Shown: positions 33,873-43,802 of the stretch, in pieces
How the letters are laid out: every line of letters begins with the position of its first letter
How positions within the stretch are numbered: the stretch's first letter is position 1
DNA from: Actinorhabdospora filicis
GTDB taxonomy: Bacteria > Actinomycetota > Actinomycetes > Mycobacteriales > Micromonosporaceae
Assembly (NCBI RefSeq): GCF_030269765.1
Contig: NZ_BSTX01000002.1
Location: 1 to 64,000, forward strand
Reading direction: 5' to 3'
Length of the DNA stretch: 64,000 nt
The notes under the pieces: generated by a model
What the model was told of the DNA's origin: nothing
The model's input: the letters and a program-made list of their open reading frames with translations, nothing else
Database searches by the model: none
Program-made: the position numbers and the translations under genes

Positions 33873-34925
33873 ATGAACCCCTCGCCATCACCCGCGCGGC
33901 CTGGTGCCGTGCTCCGCGTCGGCGCGCTCGTCCCGCTCTCCCCGCCCGGCTGGGTCGAGGCGGGCCGCCATCTTCTCGCCGGGCTCGAACTGGGCGTCCG
34001 TGACGCGAGCCGGGAGGGTCGTGCGATCGAGCTCGCCGTCCGCGACACCGCCGCCGATCCGGCGAGGGCCGTGGCGGCGGTCGATGAGCTGGCCGGACTG
34101 GGGGTCGCGGCGCTGGTGGGGGAGTACCACAGCGTCGTCGCCCGCGCCGTCGCCGCGCGGGCCGAGGCGCTCGGGATGCCGTTCCTGTGCTCCTCGGCGG
34201 TGCTGGACGCGCTCACCGAGGGCCCGGCGGAGCATGTCGCGCGGCTGGCCCCGGCCCAGTCGCGCGGGTGGAGCCTCAATGCCGACTTCCTGCTGGACGC
34301 CGGTCACCGCCGGGTCGCGGTGGCGGCGCAGGAGAGCGTGTACTGGGCGGCCGGGACGCGGATTCTGCGGGAGCGGCTGGCCGCGCGCGGCGGTGACCTC
34401 ATCGCACTGGACACCGTGGACGCCCAAGCCGTGGGCGAGGAGATCCTCCGGCACGGCGCGACGGCGCTCCTGCTGCTCATCGGCACACCGGAAACGGCCG
34501 CGTCGATCGTGGAGGCGGTCCGGGACGACGCGCGGCTGTCCGGTGTGCTCATCGGCGCCCCGGCGGGGCAGCCGGAGTTCGCCGGCTGGCTCGCGCGGCT
34601 GGGATCCGGCGGCGCGGGAATACCGTTCCTGCGCTACCTGCCCGAACGCCCCACCGCCCTCGGTGAGCGCGTCGGGCGGGATCTTCGCGCGGAGTTGGGC
34701 GAGGCGCCGTCCTTCGTGGCCTTCGAGGGCTACGACACGGTCCTGGCGCTCGCCGGCGGGTTGTCGCGGGGGTGGGGGAGCGTGGACGTGGCGGGCACGC
34801 GCGGGCGGATCCGGTTCGCGCGGGTGCCGGGCGTCGGGGTGTGGCAGTGGGCGTGGCCGCCGATCCAGGTCGCCGAGCGGGATCCGGTCGACCCGAGCCG
34901 TTTCCGGGTGCTGTACGGGGGATGA
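33873..34925 (+). CDS. Type 1 periplasmic-binding-fold protein without signal peptide
   Basis: A 350-residue protein of the leucine/amide-binding (Peripla_BP_6) fold. It opens with a strand-loop like that of branched-chain amino acid binding proteins (VGALVPLSPPGWVEAGRHLLAGLEL). It keeps typical elements such as VAALVGEYHSVVARAV, a Ser-rich ligand loop (LCSSAVLD) and FVAFEGYDTVLALAGGL near the end. It has no hydrophobic signal peptide or lipobox, and no permease genes are nearby. It could be a cytoplasmic sensor, like AmiC. A GGGAGG ribosome site supports the ATG at 33873. Confidence 0.72.
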   Translation: MNPSPSPARPGAVLRVGALVPLSPPGWVEAGRHLLAGLELGVRDASREGRAIELAVRDTAADPARAVAAVDELAGLGVAALVGEYHSVVARAVAARAEALGMPFLCSSAVLDALTEGPAEHVARLAPAQSRGWSLNADFLLDAGHRRVAVAAQESVYWAAGTRILRERLAARGGDLIALDTVDAQAVGEEILRHGATALLLLIGTPETAASIVEAVRDDARLSGVLIGAPAGQPEFAGWLARLGSGGAGIPFLRYLPERPTALGERVGRDLRAELGEAPSFVAFEGYDTVLALAGGLSRGWGSVDVAGTRGRIRFARVPGVGVWQWAWPPIQVAERDPVDPSRFRVLYGG

Positions 34926-35140
34926 GGGCGCCGGTGTCGTGACCGCCGGGGGTGATTTCATCATCTCGCCATGCCCCGTTCACCGCTTTTAACCCGCCCG
35001 CAACCTGCGAAAACACACGTGTCCCGGCTCACAGCGAATTTCATTGAGGATTGTTCAATAACTCGGCGTGACGATCTACTTTGGACAAAGCGCGCGCGTC
35101 AGATCGAGCAGTCATTCGGAAACGAGCAGGGGAGAAAAAC
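34926..35140 (+). promoter_or_regulatory. AT-richer upstream region of the small secreted protein
   Basis: About 215 bp with clearly lower GC than its surroundings, including ATTGAGGATTGTTCAATAAC near 35045 and TTTGGACAAAG near 35088. It probably contains the promoter of the gene at 35141, but I cannot assign hexamers with confidence. Confidence 0.35.
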
Positions 35141-35533
35141 ATGGCGCTTCTGTCCGCCGGTCGTATCGCCGCGGCCTTCGGGGCGACGGCCATCGCGACG
35201 ACCGCCCTTCTGTCCGCACCCGTCGCCGCTCAGGCCGCGGTCACCTGCAACGCCACGTACGCGCAGCTCGACCTTCCCTCGCGGTCGGCGGGCTGGACCG
35301 TCGTCTGCGACGGGACCGCCACCATCTACGTCGACGCGCAGGTCTGGTACGAGTCGACGCAGGAGCTCGTGACGCTGCCGGGGGCCGGCGCGCACGTCGT
35401 TCAGGCGGGTCAGACGTGGAACGTCTGGACCCAGGACAGCACGCACACCGGCGCCGCCGACCACGGCGTCGTGCACATCGTCAAGGACAACGGGAACGGC
35501 CCGGCGACCCCGCTGGCGCACGTCTTCCAGTAG
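35141..35533 (+). CDS. Small secreted protein with one cysteine pair
   Basis: A 130-residue exported protein. The signal peptide (about 1-32) has a hydrophobic core and ends AQA-AV. The mature part of about 98 residues is beta-rich, with Cys36 and Cys56 likely forming a disulfide and repeated W/Y-containing strands. I do not recognise a family. The ATG at 35141 follows a GGGGAG ribosome site; an upstream in-frame ATG at 35081 would put 20 charged residues before the signal and is rejected. A strong hairpin follows 12 bases after the stop. Confidence 0.72.
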   Translation: MALLSAGRIAAAFGATAIATTALLSAPVAAQAAVTCNATYAQLDLPSRSAGWTVVCDGTATIYVDAQVWYESTQELVTLPGAGAHVVQAGQTWNVWTQDSTHTGAADHGVVHIVKDNGNGPATPLAHVFQ

Positions 35534-35544
35534 GCCGCGACACC

Positions 35545-35574
35545 GGGCCGCGCGCTCCACGGGGCGCGCGGCCC
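35545..35574 (+). terminator. Strong hairpin after the small secreted protein gene
   Basis: GGGCCGCGCGC (35545-35555) pairs perfectly with GCGCGCGGCCC (35564-35574) around an 8-base loop. There is no T-tract, but the position directly after the stop codon fits an actinomycete terminator. Confidence 0.72.
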
Positions 35575-35630
35575 TCCTCACGCCCGGGGTTACGATCGCG
35601 GCTCGCACCGCCGATCGATCGGAGAACACC

Positions 35631-36824
35631 GTGGCCGCGACCGTCGTGACCGCCCGGGGCAAGGGCGCACTCCTCCTGGACTCCCATCCCGGGGGGTGCC
35701 GCCGGACGGTCGAAGAGGCCGCCGCCGAGACCTGGGACGGGCCCACGCCCGGCCGCGCTCCGCGCGTCCTCATCATCGGGTGCAGCGCCGGGTACGGCTC
35801 GGCGCTGACCGCCGCCGGGATCGCCGGGCCCGGCGTCACCGGCATGGGCCTGGCGCTGGAGCGGCCCGGGAACGCCCGCCGCACCGCCTCGCCCGGCTGG
35901 TACCGGGTGGCCGCCACCGCCGACCTGGCGCGCGAGCGCGGGACCGCCTTCGAGTTCGTCAACGGCGACTGCTTCTCCGCCGGGACCAAGGCCGCCGTCC
36001 TCGACCGCTTCGCCGAGCGCTTCGGGCAGATCGACCACCTGGTGTACAGTGTGGCCGCGCCCCGCCGCACCGACCACGACGGGGCGACCTTCGCCTCGGT
36101 CATCAAGCCGCGCGGCGAGGCGCACGGCACCTACCTGATGGACTTCGACGCCGAGCGCCCCGCGCTGCGGCGCGTGGAGATCGCCCCCGCCACCGGCGAC
36201 GAGATCGCCGCGACCACCAAGGTCATGGGCGGCGAGGACTGGGCGCTGTGGGTGGCCGAGGCCGCCTCGCGCGGGCTGCTGGCCGAGGGCGCGAGCACCG
36301 TCGCGCTGTCCTACCTGGGCTCGGAGCTGACCGCGCCCATCTACCGCCACGGCACCATCGGCGCCGCCAAGGACGACCTGGAGGCCACCGCGGCCCGGCT
36401 CACGGCCTCGGCGCTGGCCGGTGTCGGCGGCCGGGCCGTGGTCTCGGTGAACGGCGCCGCCGTCACCCAGGCGTCCACGGCGATCCCGGGGATCGGGCTG
36501 TACGTGTCGCTGCTGCGCGGCGTCCTCGGCGAGGGCATGCAGTCACCGGCCCGCCAGGCCTCGCGCATGTGGGCGCACCTGCTGGGCGGCGCCGAGCTGG
36601 CCACCGACGAGCTGGGCCGGATCCGCGTGGACGACTGGGAGTTCGCCCCCGGTGTGCAGGACGCCGTCCGCGCCGCCTGGGACGGCGCCGTGACGGCGGG
36701 CGAGGTGCCCGCCGCCGAGGCCGCGTGGTTCCTGGACCAGGTGCACCGCCTCTACGGCTTCGCCGTCGACGGCGTGGACTACGCGCTGCCGGTCGAGACC
36801 GACGTGGCCTGGCCGGAGGCCTGA
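35631..36824 (+). CDS. fabV: FabV-type trans-2-enoyl-ACP/CoA reductase
   Basis: A 397-residue NADH-dependent enoyl reductase of the FabV/TER family, which performs the last step of fatty acid elongation. Seen directly: the N-terminal FabV stretch (HPGGCRRTVEE), the cofactor loop GCSAGYG (residues 50-56), SPGWY, VYSVAAPRRTD, and the family's catalytic Tyr238-x8-Lys247 (YRHGTIGAAK). Length is normal for FabV. GTG 35631 follows GGAG. FabV is insensitive to triclosan and isoniazid-type inhibitors in species studied, so it may give a bypass of a FabI/InhA enzyme encoded elsewhere. It lies about 9 kb from the discrete acyl-synthase operon, with no sign of co-transcription. Its 3' end overlaps the LanC-like gene by 46 bases. 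Confidence 0.92.
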   Translation: MAATVVTARGKGALLLDSHPGGCRRTVEEAAAETWDGPTPGRAPRVLIIGCSAGYGSALTAAGIAGPGVTGMGLALERPGNARRTASPGWYRVAATADLARERGTAFEFVNGDCFSAGTKAAVLDRFAERFGQIDHLVYSVAAPRRTDHDGATFASVIKPRGEAHGTYLMDFDAERPALRRVEIAPATGDEIAATTKVMGGEDWALWVAEAASRGLLAEGASTVALSYLGSELTAPIYRHGTIGAAKDDLEATAARLTASALAGVGGRAVVSVNGAAVTQASTAIPGIGLYVSLLRGVLGEGMQSPARQASRMWAHLLGGAELATDELGRIRVDDWEFAPGVQDAVRAAWDGAVTAGEVPAAEAAWFLDQVHRLYGFAVDGVDYALPVETDVAWPEA

Positions 36825-38068
36825 GCCGCGGGCTGGTGCGGGACGCGAATGGCGTAGTCGCCCTCGCGTCCGGTGGCCAGCCGGGCGTAGCGGAGCAGTT
36901 CGGGGACGATCCCGGCGTTGCCGTGCGCCCAGCCCAGCTGCGGCTCCAGGTCGGTGCCGTCGGTGTGATCGTGATGGGACCAGCGCGCGCCCTCGTCGTC
37001 GACGGTGGCGCGCGCGGCCATGTCGGCCAGCAGGACCTCGGCGAAGTCGCCGCCCTCGCCGGTCTCGGCCATCCGGTCGCAGGCCAGGGCGAGGACCCCG
37101 GCGGTGCCGCAGCAGCGGCCGCTGTTGTCCCAGAACCCGGGGTGGAGCCGCGCCGGTAGGCCCGACGTGGTGATGGAGTGCCAGCAGCGGTCCACATAGG
37201 ACGACCAGGTGGGGTCGCCGGTGAGCCCGGCCAGCAGGCGGAAGACCTGCGCGTCCCCGGCCACGCCGTTGCACCAGCCGTAGCGGAACGGCGGCTTGGG
37301 ATCGTTGGGCGGGGTCATGAAGGTGACGAGGAAGTCGTCCTCGCCGCCCTCGTTGCGCCCGATGACGTCGTGGACGCCGGTGAGGCCGTGGTCGACGAGG
37401 TCGGTGCGGCCGGAGGCGTGGCCGGTGGCGATGAGGGCGTAGGCGGCGCCGAGGGTGCCGTGCCCGATGTGGTGCGGCTTCCCGGTCGCCTGGTGCATGT
37501 AGCGCAGGGTCGGCTCGGGATCGGGTTCCTCGGCCAGGTCGTAGGCGAGGAAGGGCTCCACGGCGGTCACCGCCAGGTCGACGTCCTCGCAGGCCAGGGC
37601 CGCCAGGGCGGTCCCGGCGTTGCCGTAGAACAGCTCGAAGAACCGGCGCCCGGCCCACAACCAGCCGGTGCCGTCGAACCGCTCGCGGATGCTCTCCAGA
37701 GCGCGTTTGGAGGCGGCGGCGGCCTCGGCGTCGCCGAGGTGGCGCCCGACGCCGCGCATCACGTAGGCGAAGCCGGACAGGCCGTTCTGGAGGGTGCAGT
37801 CGTCGGCGCCTTCGTACAGGGCGATCGTGGCGCGGGTGCCGCGCAGGGCGGCCTCGGCGTAACGGTCGTCCCCGAAGTGACGGTGGCCCTCCACGAGGGC
37901 GGCGATCACGCCGAGGCTGCCGTGGTACAGGTAGCGGTAGGTCTCCTCGCCGGAGGGCACGTGCGGCCACTGCGGGCCGGTTTCGGTCTCACGCGCGTGG
38001 CGCAGGAGCCAGTCGAGGGCACGGGCGGCGAGGTCTTCTGCTTCGCGGGCACGGGGCATGCCGGACAT
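36779..38068 (-). CDS. LanC-like protein with CCG-type zinc site
   Basis: A 429-residue alpha/alpha-toroid protein. Repeated inner-helix motifs are YHGSLGVIAAL (about 48), FYGNAGTALA (148), GHGTLGAAYAL (202), WCNGVAG (265), RCCGTAG (318) and WAHGNAG (380). These are the landmarks of LanC cyclases and LanC-like proteins. Zinc ligands would be Cys266, Cys319 and Cys320. In most LanC proteins the third ligand is His (CHG); here it is Cys (CCG), as known from ProcM-type cyclases. No lantibiotic precursor or dehydratase is near, so a LanC-like role outside lanthipeptides is possible. It lies 23 bp behind the gene at 38092-38886, likely one operon. Start is ATG 38068 or 38059. Confidence 0.8.
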   Translation of the reverse strand: MSGMPRAREAEDLAARALDWLLRHARETETGPQWPHVPSGEETYRYLYHGSLGVIAALVEGHRHFGDDRYAEAALRGTRATIALYEGADDCTLQNGLSGFAYVMRGVGRHLGDAEAAAASKRALESIRERFDGTGWLWAGRRFFELFYGNAGTALAALACEDVDLAVTAVEPFLAYDLAEEPDPEPTLRYMHQATGKPHHIGHGTLGAAYALIATGHASGRTDLVDHGLTGVHDVIGRNEGGEDDFLVTFMTPPNDPKPPFRYGWCNGVAGDAQVFRLLAGLTGDPTWSSYVDRCWHSITTSGLPARLHPGFWDNSGRCCGTAGVLALACDRMAETGEGGDFAEVLLADMAARATVDDEGARWSHHDHTDGTDLEPQLGWAHGNAGIVPELLRYARLATGREGDYAIRVPHQPAAQASGQATSVSTGSA

Positions 38069-38091
38069 GGAAGCACACGTCCGCCACCGCC

Positions 38092-38886
38092 TCAGACCAC
38101 CCGCAATCCCTCCAGCCGCCCGGCCCGCAGGTCGGTCAACGGCAGCGCGAAGTCGCCGTTGGGGCCCTCGCCGATGACGCCCAGGCCGGTGACGCTCTCG
38201 GGCAGGAACGGGCGCAGCGCGCGGTCCAGGCCGGGCGGGTGTCCGATGTGGATGGAGCCGGGGACGTCGTCGGCGCCGAACACGAGGGTGTGGCCGCGCT
38301 CGACGGGCGCGCCGGGCTCGGGGACGCCGCCGGTGTGGGAGTCGAGGGCGGGCACGGTGAGGACGGCGGGGTCCAGCGGCTCGTACCAGAGCAGCAGTGG
38401 GCGGGCCCGTTCGGCGTCGGCGTTGTCGAAGCAGCACAGGGCGATGGTGTGCCGGGGGAAGGTCGTGGCGTAGAAGGCGATGAGCTCGGGGGACACCGTG
38501 GGCCGGCGGTGTTCGGGGACGCCGCCGAGCGCGGCGGGGATCGCGGTGGCGTCGGCGGCGAGGACGACGGTGTAGACGTCGTGCTCGAAGACGGTGACGG
38601 CCGCTTCGCCGTCCATCCAGTCCATGCCGCCGGCGGCGACGGGGGCGGGGATGGCGTCGGCCATGCGGGTGAGCAGGTCGGTGTGGCGGCCCACGTGGAG
38701 GAAGTTCGCACCGCTCATGGGCGCGGCCGCGGGCAGGTGCAGCAGCATGGCGTTGGGGCCGTCGGCGCGGCTGGCGGCGGTGTTCTGGTAGCCGAGGACT
38801 TCGACGGAGCCGTGTTCGGGGTGCGCGGCGCGGCCCACGTAGACGATGGTGTCGGTGAGTTCGGCGGGACCGGCGGCGACGCACAT
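38092..38886 (-). CDS. Conserved protein of unknown function, partner of the LanC-like gene
   Basis: A 264-residue soluble protein that I cannot assign. It begins MCVAAGP, so removal of Met would expose Cys2, which could be either a catalytic N-terminal nucleophile or chance. It has conserved-looking blocks (VEVLGYQNTAASRADGPNAM, FEHDVYTVVLA, ALCCFDNADA, LVFGADDVPGSIHIG). The last block ends in a short His-containing loop. No signal peptide or membrane segment is visible. It is upstream of and probably co-transcribed with the LanC-like gene. The divergent carbonic anhydrase has its own promoter. Confidence 0.55.
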   Translation of the reverse strand: MCVAAGPAELTDTIVYVGRAAHPEHGSVEVLGYQNTAASRADGPNAMLLHLPAAAPMSGANFLHVGRHTDLLTRMADAIPAPVAAGGMDWMDGEAAVTVFEHDVYTVVLAADATAIPAALGGVPEHRRPTVSPELIAFYATTFPRHTIALCCFDNADAERARPLLLWYEPLDPAVLTVPALDSHTGGVPEPGAPVERGHTLVFGADDVPGSIHIGHPPGLDRALRPFLPESVTGLGVIGEGPNGDFALPLTDLRAGRLEGLRVV

Positions 38887-38914
38887 CCGGCGAAGTCTAG
38901 ACGCACTTAGCCTA

Positions 38915-38943
38915 TTGAACCTATCGGTTTAGTCGGAAATACT
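38915..38943 (+). promoter_or_regulatory. Sigma-70-type promoter of the carbonic anhydrase gene
   Basis: TTGAAC (38915-38920), a 17-bp spacer and AATACT (38938-38943) give a good vegetative promoter. Transcription would start near 38950, about 20 bases before the ATG at 38970, with GAAGGAG as the ribosome site. Confidence 0.6.
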
Positions 38944-38969
38944 GGAAACCCCGACGAAGGAGCCCCAGC

Positions 38970-39464
38970 ATGAGCGTCACCGACGAACTCCTCGCCAACG
39001 CCGAGCGCTACGCCGCCGCGTTCGACAAGGGCGCGCTGCCGCTGCCGCCCGCCAAGGGCGTGGCGGTCCTGGCCTGCATGGACGCCCGCCTCAACCCCTA
39101 CGGCCTGCTCGGGCTGGCCGAGGGTGACGCCCACGTCATCCGCAACGCCGGCGGCGTCGTCACCGCCGACGAGCGGCGGAGCCTGGCGATCAGCCAGCGG
39201 CTGCTCGGCACGCGCGAGATCATCCTGATCCACCACACCGACTGCGGCATGCTCACCTTCACCGACGACGGGTTCAAGGACGCGATCCTGCGCGAGACCG
39301 GCCTCAAGCCCGAGTGGGCCGCCGAGGCCTTCGCCGACCTCGACGAGGACGTGCGCCAGTCGGTGGCGCGGATCAAGGCCGATCCGTTCATCCCGCACAC
39401 CGACCAGGTGCGCGGCTTCGTCTACGAGGTCGAGACCGGCCGCCTCCGGGAGGTCAAGGCCTGA
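38970..39464 (+). CDS. Beta-class carbonic anhydrase
   Basis: A 164-residue beta-carbonic anhydrase, interconverting CO2 and bicarbonate in the cytosol. Zinc ligands are Cys36, His89 and Cys92; Cys36 lies in CMDAR, with the Asp38-Arg40 dyad of the active site, and the other two lie in HHTDC. The length matches the compact actinobacterial type (such as mycobacterial Rv1284-like enzymes). GAAGGAG precedes the ATG and a sigma-70-like promoter lies upstream. It appears monocistronic. Confidence 0.92.
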   Translation: MSVTDELLANAERYAAAFDKGALPLPPAKGVAVLACMDARLNPYGLLGLAEGDAHVIRNAGGVVTADERRSLAISQRLLGTREIILIHHTDCGMLTFTDDGFKDAILRETGLKPEWAAEAFADLDEDVRQSVARIKADPFIPHTDQVRGFVYEVETGRLREVKA

Positions 39465-39565
39465 GTCGTGAGCGCGGCCGGATCCCGGTTCCCCAGGCGG
39501 GAACCGGGATTTTTCGGTGTTATCCGGGTAACACGGACGGGTGAGAGTCTCACCACGACGGCTAG

Positions 39566-39596
39566 TCTTGACTCATTCAAGAAAATGCGTGAGACT
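39566..39596 (+). promoter_or_regulatory. FurA box and leaderless furA promoter
   Basis: TCTTGACTCATTCAAGAAAA (39566-39585) closely matches the AT-rich operator that mycobacterial FurA binds before its own gene. It includes an inverted pair CTTGA/TCAAG. Within it TTGACT (39568-39573) can serve as -35, with a 17-bp spacer and GAGACT (39591-39596) as -10. That puts the transcript start at the GTG at 39603, as in mycobacteria, where furA mRNA is leaderless. The operator would then block its own promoter. Confidence 0.7.
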
Positions 39597-39602
39597 TCCG
39601 GG

Positions 39603-40046
39603 GTGGCCGAGACCTACGACTTCGAGGCGATGCTGCGGGAGGCGGCTTTAAGAGTCACCCGACCCAGGGTGGCCGTGCTGACCGCGGTGCACCGGATGCC
39701 GCACTCCGACACCGAGTCGATCATCCGGGCCGTGCGCGAATCGCTGCCGACGGTGTCCCATCAGGCGGTGTACGACTCGTTGCACGCGCTCACCGCCGTG
39801 GGCCTGCTGCGCAGCATCCAGCCGTCGGGTTTCGTGGCGCGTTACGAGTCGCGGGTCGGCGACAACCACCACCACGCCGTGTGCCGGTCCTGCGGCCGGA
39901 TAGCCGACATCGACTGCGCCGTCGGCGCCGCGCCGTGCCTGGTCGCCAGTGGAGACCACGGCTTCCTCATCGACGAGGCCGAGGTCGTGCACTGGGGCAG
40001 GTGCGCCGACTGCTCCGCCGGAAACACCCCTAGCGCCACCCCTTGA
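39603..40046 (+). CDS. furA: FurA, redox-sensing Fur-family repressor
   Basis: A 147-residue Fur-family protein with the DNA-binding winged helix (about 1-80), the shared sequence GDNHHHAVCRSCG (about 87-98) and the zinc-site cysteines 94, 97, 134 and 137. The block ARYESRVGDNHHH is nearly the same as in mycobacterial FurA. FurA represses itself and the catalase-peroxidase gene behind it and is released by peroxide. I place the start at GTG 39603 rather than ATG 39585, because the upstream codon lies inside the operator and the GTG protein matches the FurA N-terminus. katG follows 33 bases after its stop. Confidence 0.9.
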   Translation: MAETYDFEAMLREAALRVTRPRVAVLTAVHRMPHSDTESIIRAVRESLPTVSHQAVYDSLHALTAVGLLRSIQPSGFVARYESRVGDNHHHAVCRSCGRIADIDCAVGAAPCLVASGDHGFLIDEAEVVHWGRCADCSAGNTPSATP

Positions 40047-42305
<2,259 letters not shown>

Positions 42306-42316
42306 CGCGCTCCTCA

Positions 42317-42346
42317 CCCGGGGTGGTCTGTGCGGGCCGCCCCGGG
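42317..42346 (+). terminator. Hairpin after katG
   Basis: CCCGGGGTGG (42317-42326) pairs with CCGCCCCGGG (42337-42346) with one G-U pair and a 10-base loop, 11 bases after the katG stop. Confidence 0.68.
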
Positions 42347-42418
42347 CGAGGTCACCCCTCACCCGGCCGGCCACCGTCCTCATGCGACGATGGCCGGTCT
42401 TCGTGATGGGAGAAGCCG

Positions 42419-43237
42419 ATGAGCTGGAGCTGGGACGAGACCCTTTTCGCGGGCGCCGCGGCGCATTACGAGCGCGGGCGCCTGCCCTACGCCCCCGGGC
42501 TGGCCGCCGCGCTGGCCGCCGCCCTCGGGCTGGACGGCACCGGGCGCCTCCTGGACGTCGGCTGCGGGCCGGGCACGGTCGCCCTGCTGCTCGCCGGCCA
42601 CTACGCCGGGATCGTCGGCCTCGACCCCGACGCCGACATGCTCGCCGAGGCGGGCGCCGCGGCGGCCGAGGCCGGGCTGGACGGCAAGTCGCGCTGGGTG
42701 AAGGCCCTGGCCGAGGTCCTCCCCGCCGGGCTGGGCGAGTTCACCACGGTGACCTTCGCGCAGTCCTTCCACTGGATGGACCAGGACCTCGTGGCGGCCA
42801 CCGCCGCGAAGATGCTGGCGCCGGGCGGCGCGATCGTCCACATCGCCGACCTCAAGGACGAGGTTCGCTCCACCGAGGGCCTGCCGCATCCGCCGGTGCC
42901 CTACGAGGCGATCCAGGACCTGGTGCGCGAGCACTTGGGCCCGGTGCGCCGGGCCGGGCGGGGATTCCTTCCGCATGGCACGCCCGGCGGTGAGGCGGAG
43001 GTCTTCGCCCGGGCCGGGCTCACCGGCCCCGAGGACGTGATCGTCCCCGGGGGAGCGCCGGTCGAGCGCGGCACGGATGACGTCATCGCGTGGGTGTTCT
43101 CCACCTCGTCCTCGGCGCCGCACCTGTTCGCCGAGCGCCTGGACGCCTTCGAGGCCGACCTGCGGGCGCTGCTGGGCCCGGGGCCGTTCGCCGAGCGGCT
43201 GCCCAGCACGCACGCCCGGATCTGGCGCACGGCCTAG
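42419..43237 (+). CDS. Class I SAM-dependent methyltransferase
   Basis: A 272-residue protein with the Methyltransf_11-like fold. The SAM-binding motif LLDVGCGPG is at about residues 44-52, the acidic strand-2 end GLDPDADML follows, and FAQSFHWMD marks the motif IV region. The substrate is unknown. GGGAGAAG precedes the ATG. It is flanked by terminator hairpins on both sides (42317-42346 and 43240-43265), so it is likely monocistronic. Confidence 0.87.
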   Translation: MSWSWDETLFAGAAAHYERGRLPYAPGLAAALAAALGLDGTGRLLDVGCGPGTVALLLAGHYAGIVGLDPDADMLAEAGAAAAEAGLDGKSRWVKALAEVLPAGLGEFTTVTFAQSFHWMDQDLVAATAAKMLAPGGAIVHIADLKDEVRSTEGLPHPPVPYEAIQDLVREHLGPVRRAGRGFLPHGTPGGEAEVFARAGLTGPEDVIVPGGAPVERGTDDVIAWVFSTSSSAPHLFAERLDAFEADLRALLGPGPFAERLPSTHARIWRTA

Positions 43238-43239
43238 GA

Positions 43240-43265
43240 CCGCGCCCGCCGGGTGGCGGGCGCGG
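43240..43265. terminator. Bidirectional hairpin between convergent genes
   Basis: CCGCGCCCGCC (43240-43250) and GGCGGGCGCGG (43255-43265) pair perfectly around GGGT. It sits between the methyltransferase stop (43237) and the acetyltransferase stop (43275). Confidence 0.75.
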
Positions 43266-43274
43266 CGTGCGGTG

Positions 43275-43802
43275 TCAGACGCCGAAGGCCTTCGCGTAGG
43301 CGATCGGGCCCGAGGGGGCCGGGCGCGCGGCGTCCAGCGCCAGCGCCAGGAACGCCTCATCGGGCACCTCGAAGGGCGCGGTCACGCCGAACCCGGAGGC
43401 CGGGGTGAACCCGAACCGGGGGTAGTAGCCGGGGTGACCGAGCACCACCACGAGGTTCTCGCCCATCGCGCGGGCCGCGTCGAGCCCGGCGCGGATCGCC
43501 GCCGAGCCCGCTCCGGTGCCCTGGTGGGAGGGCAGGACGGCGCAGGGCGCCAGCGCGAGCGCCGGTGCCCCGCCGACGTGGCAGCGGGTGAGCAGGGTGT
43601 GCCCGACGACGGTGCCGCCGGTCTCGACGGTGACGATCGACAGCCCGTCGATCCACGCGGCGGGGTCGGCGCGCAGCGCGTCGACGAGATCGGCCTCGGC
43701 GGTGGTGGGGAAGGCGGCGGCGTTGACCGCGCGCACGGCCCGCACGTCGCCGGTGGTCTCGGGCCGGGTGGTCCACACGGGACGGTTGTCGCTTGAAGAC
43801 AT
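43275..43802 (-). CDS. GNAT-family N-acetyltransferase
   Basis: A 175-residue acetyltransferase. The acetyl-CoA loop is LPSHQGTGAGSAAI (about residues 89-102), the family's Q/RxxGxG/A motif, and LGHPGYYPRFGF is a typical YhbS-type active-site region. The acceptor is unknown; YhbS-like GNATs modify small molecules or tRNA/protein amines. Start is ATG 43802. It is convergent with the methyltransferase and separated from it by a strong hairpin. Confidence 0.85.
   Translation of the reverse strand: MSSSDNRPVWTTRPETTGDVRAVRAVNAAAFPTTAEADLVDALRADPAAWIDGLSIVTVETGGTVVGHTLLTRCHVGGAPALALAPCAVLPSHQGTGAGSAAIRAGLDAARAMGENLVVVLGHPGYYPRFGFTPASGFGVTAPFEVPDEAFLALALDAARPAPSGPIAYAKAFGV

Noticed and set aside
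33050-34279. A 409-codon minus-strand frame over the repeat region
   Set aside because: Composition is Pro/Arg/Ser-rich noise, it overlaps the binding-protein gene, and its repeats follow the DNA duplication rather than a protein repeat.
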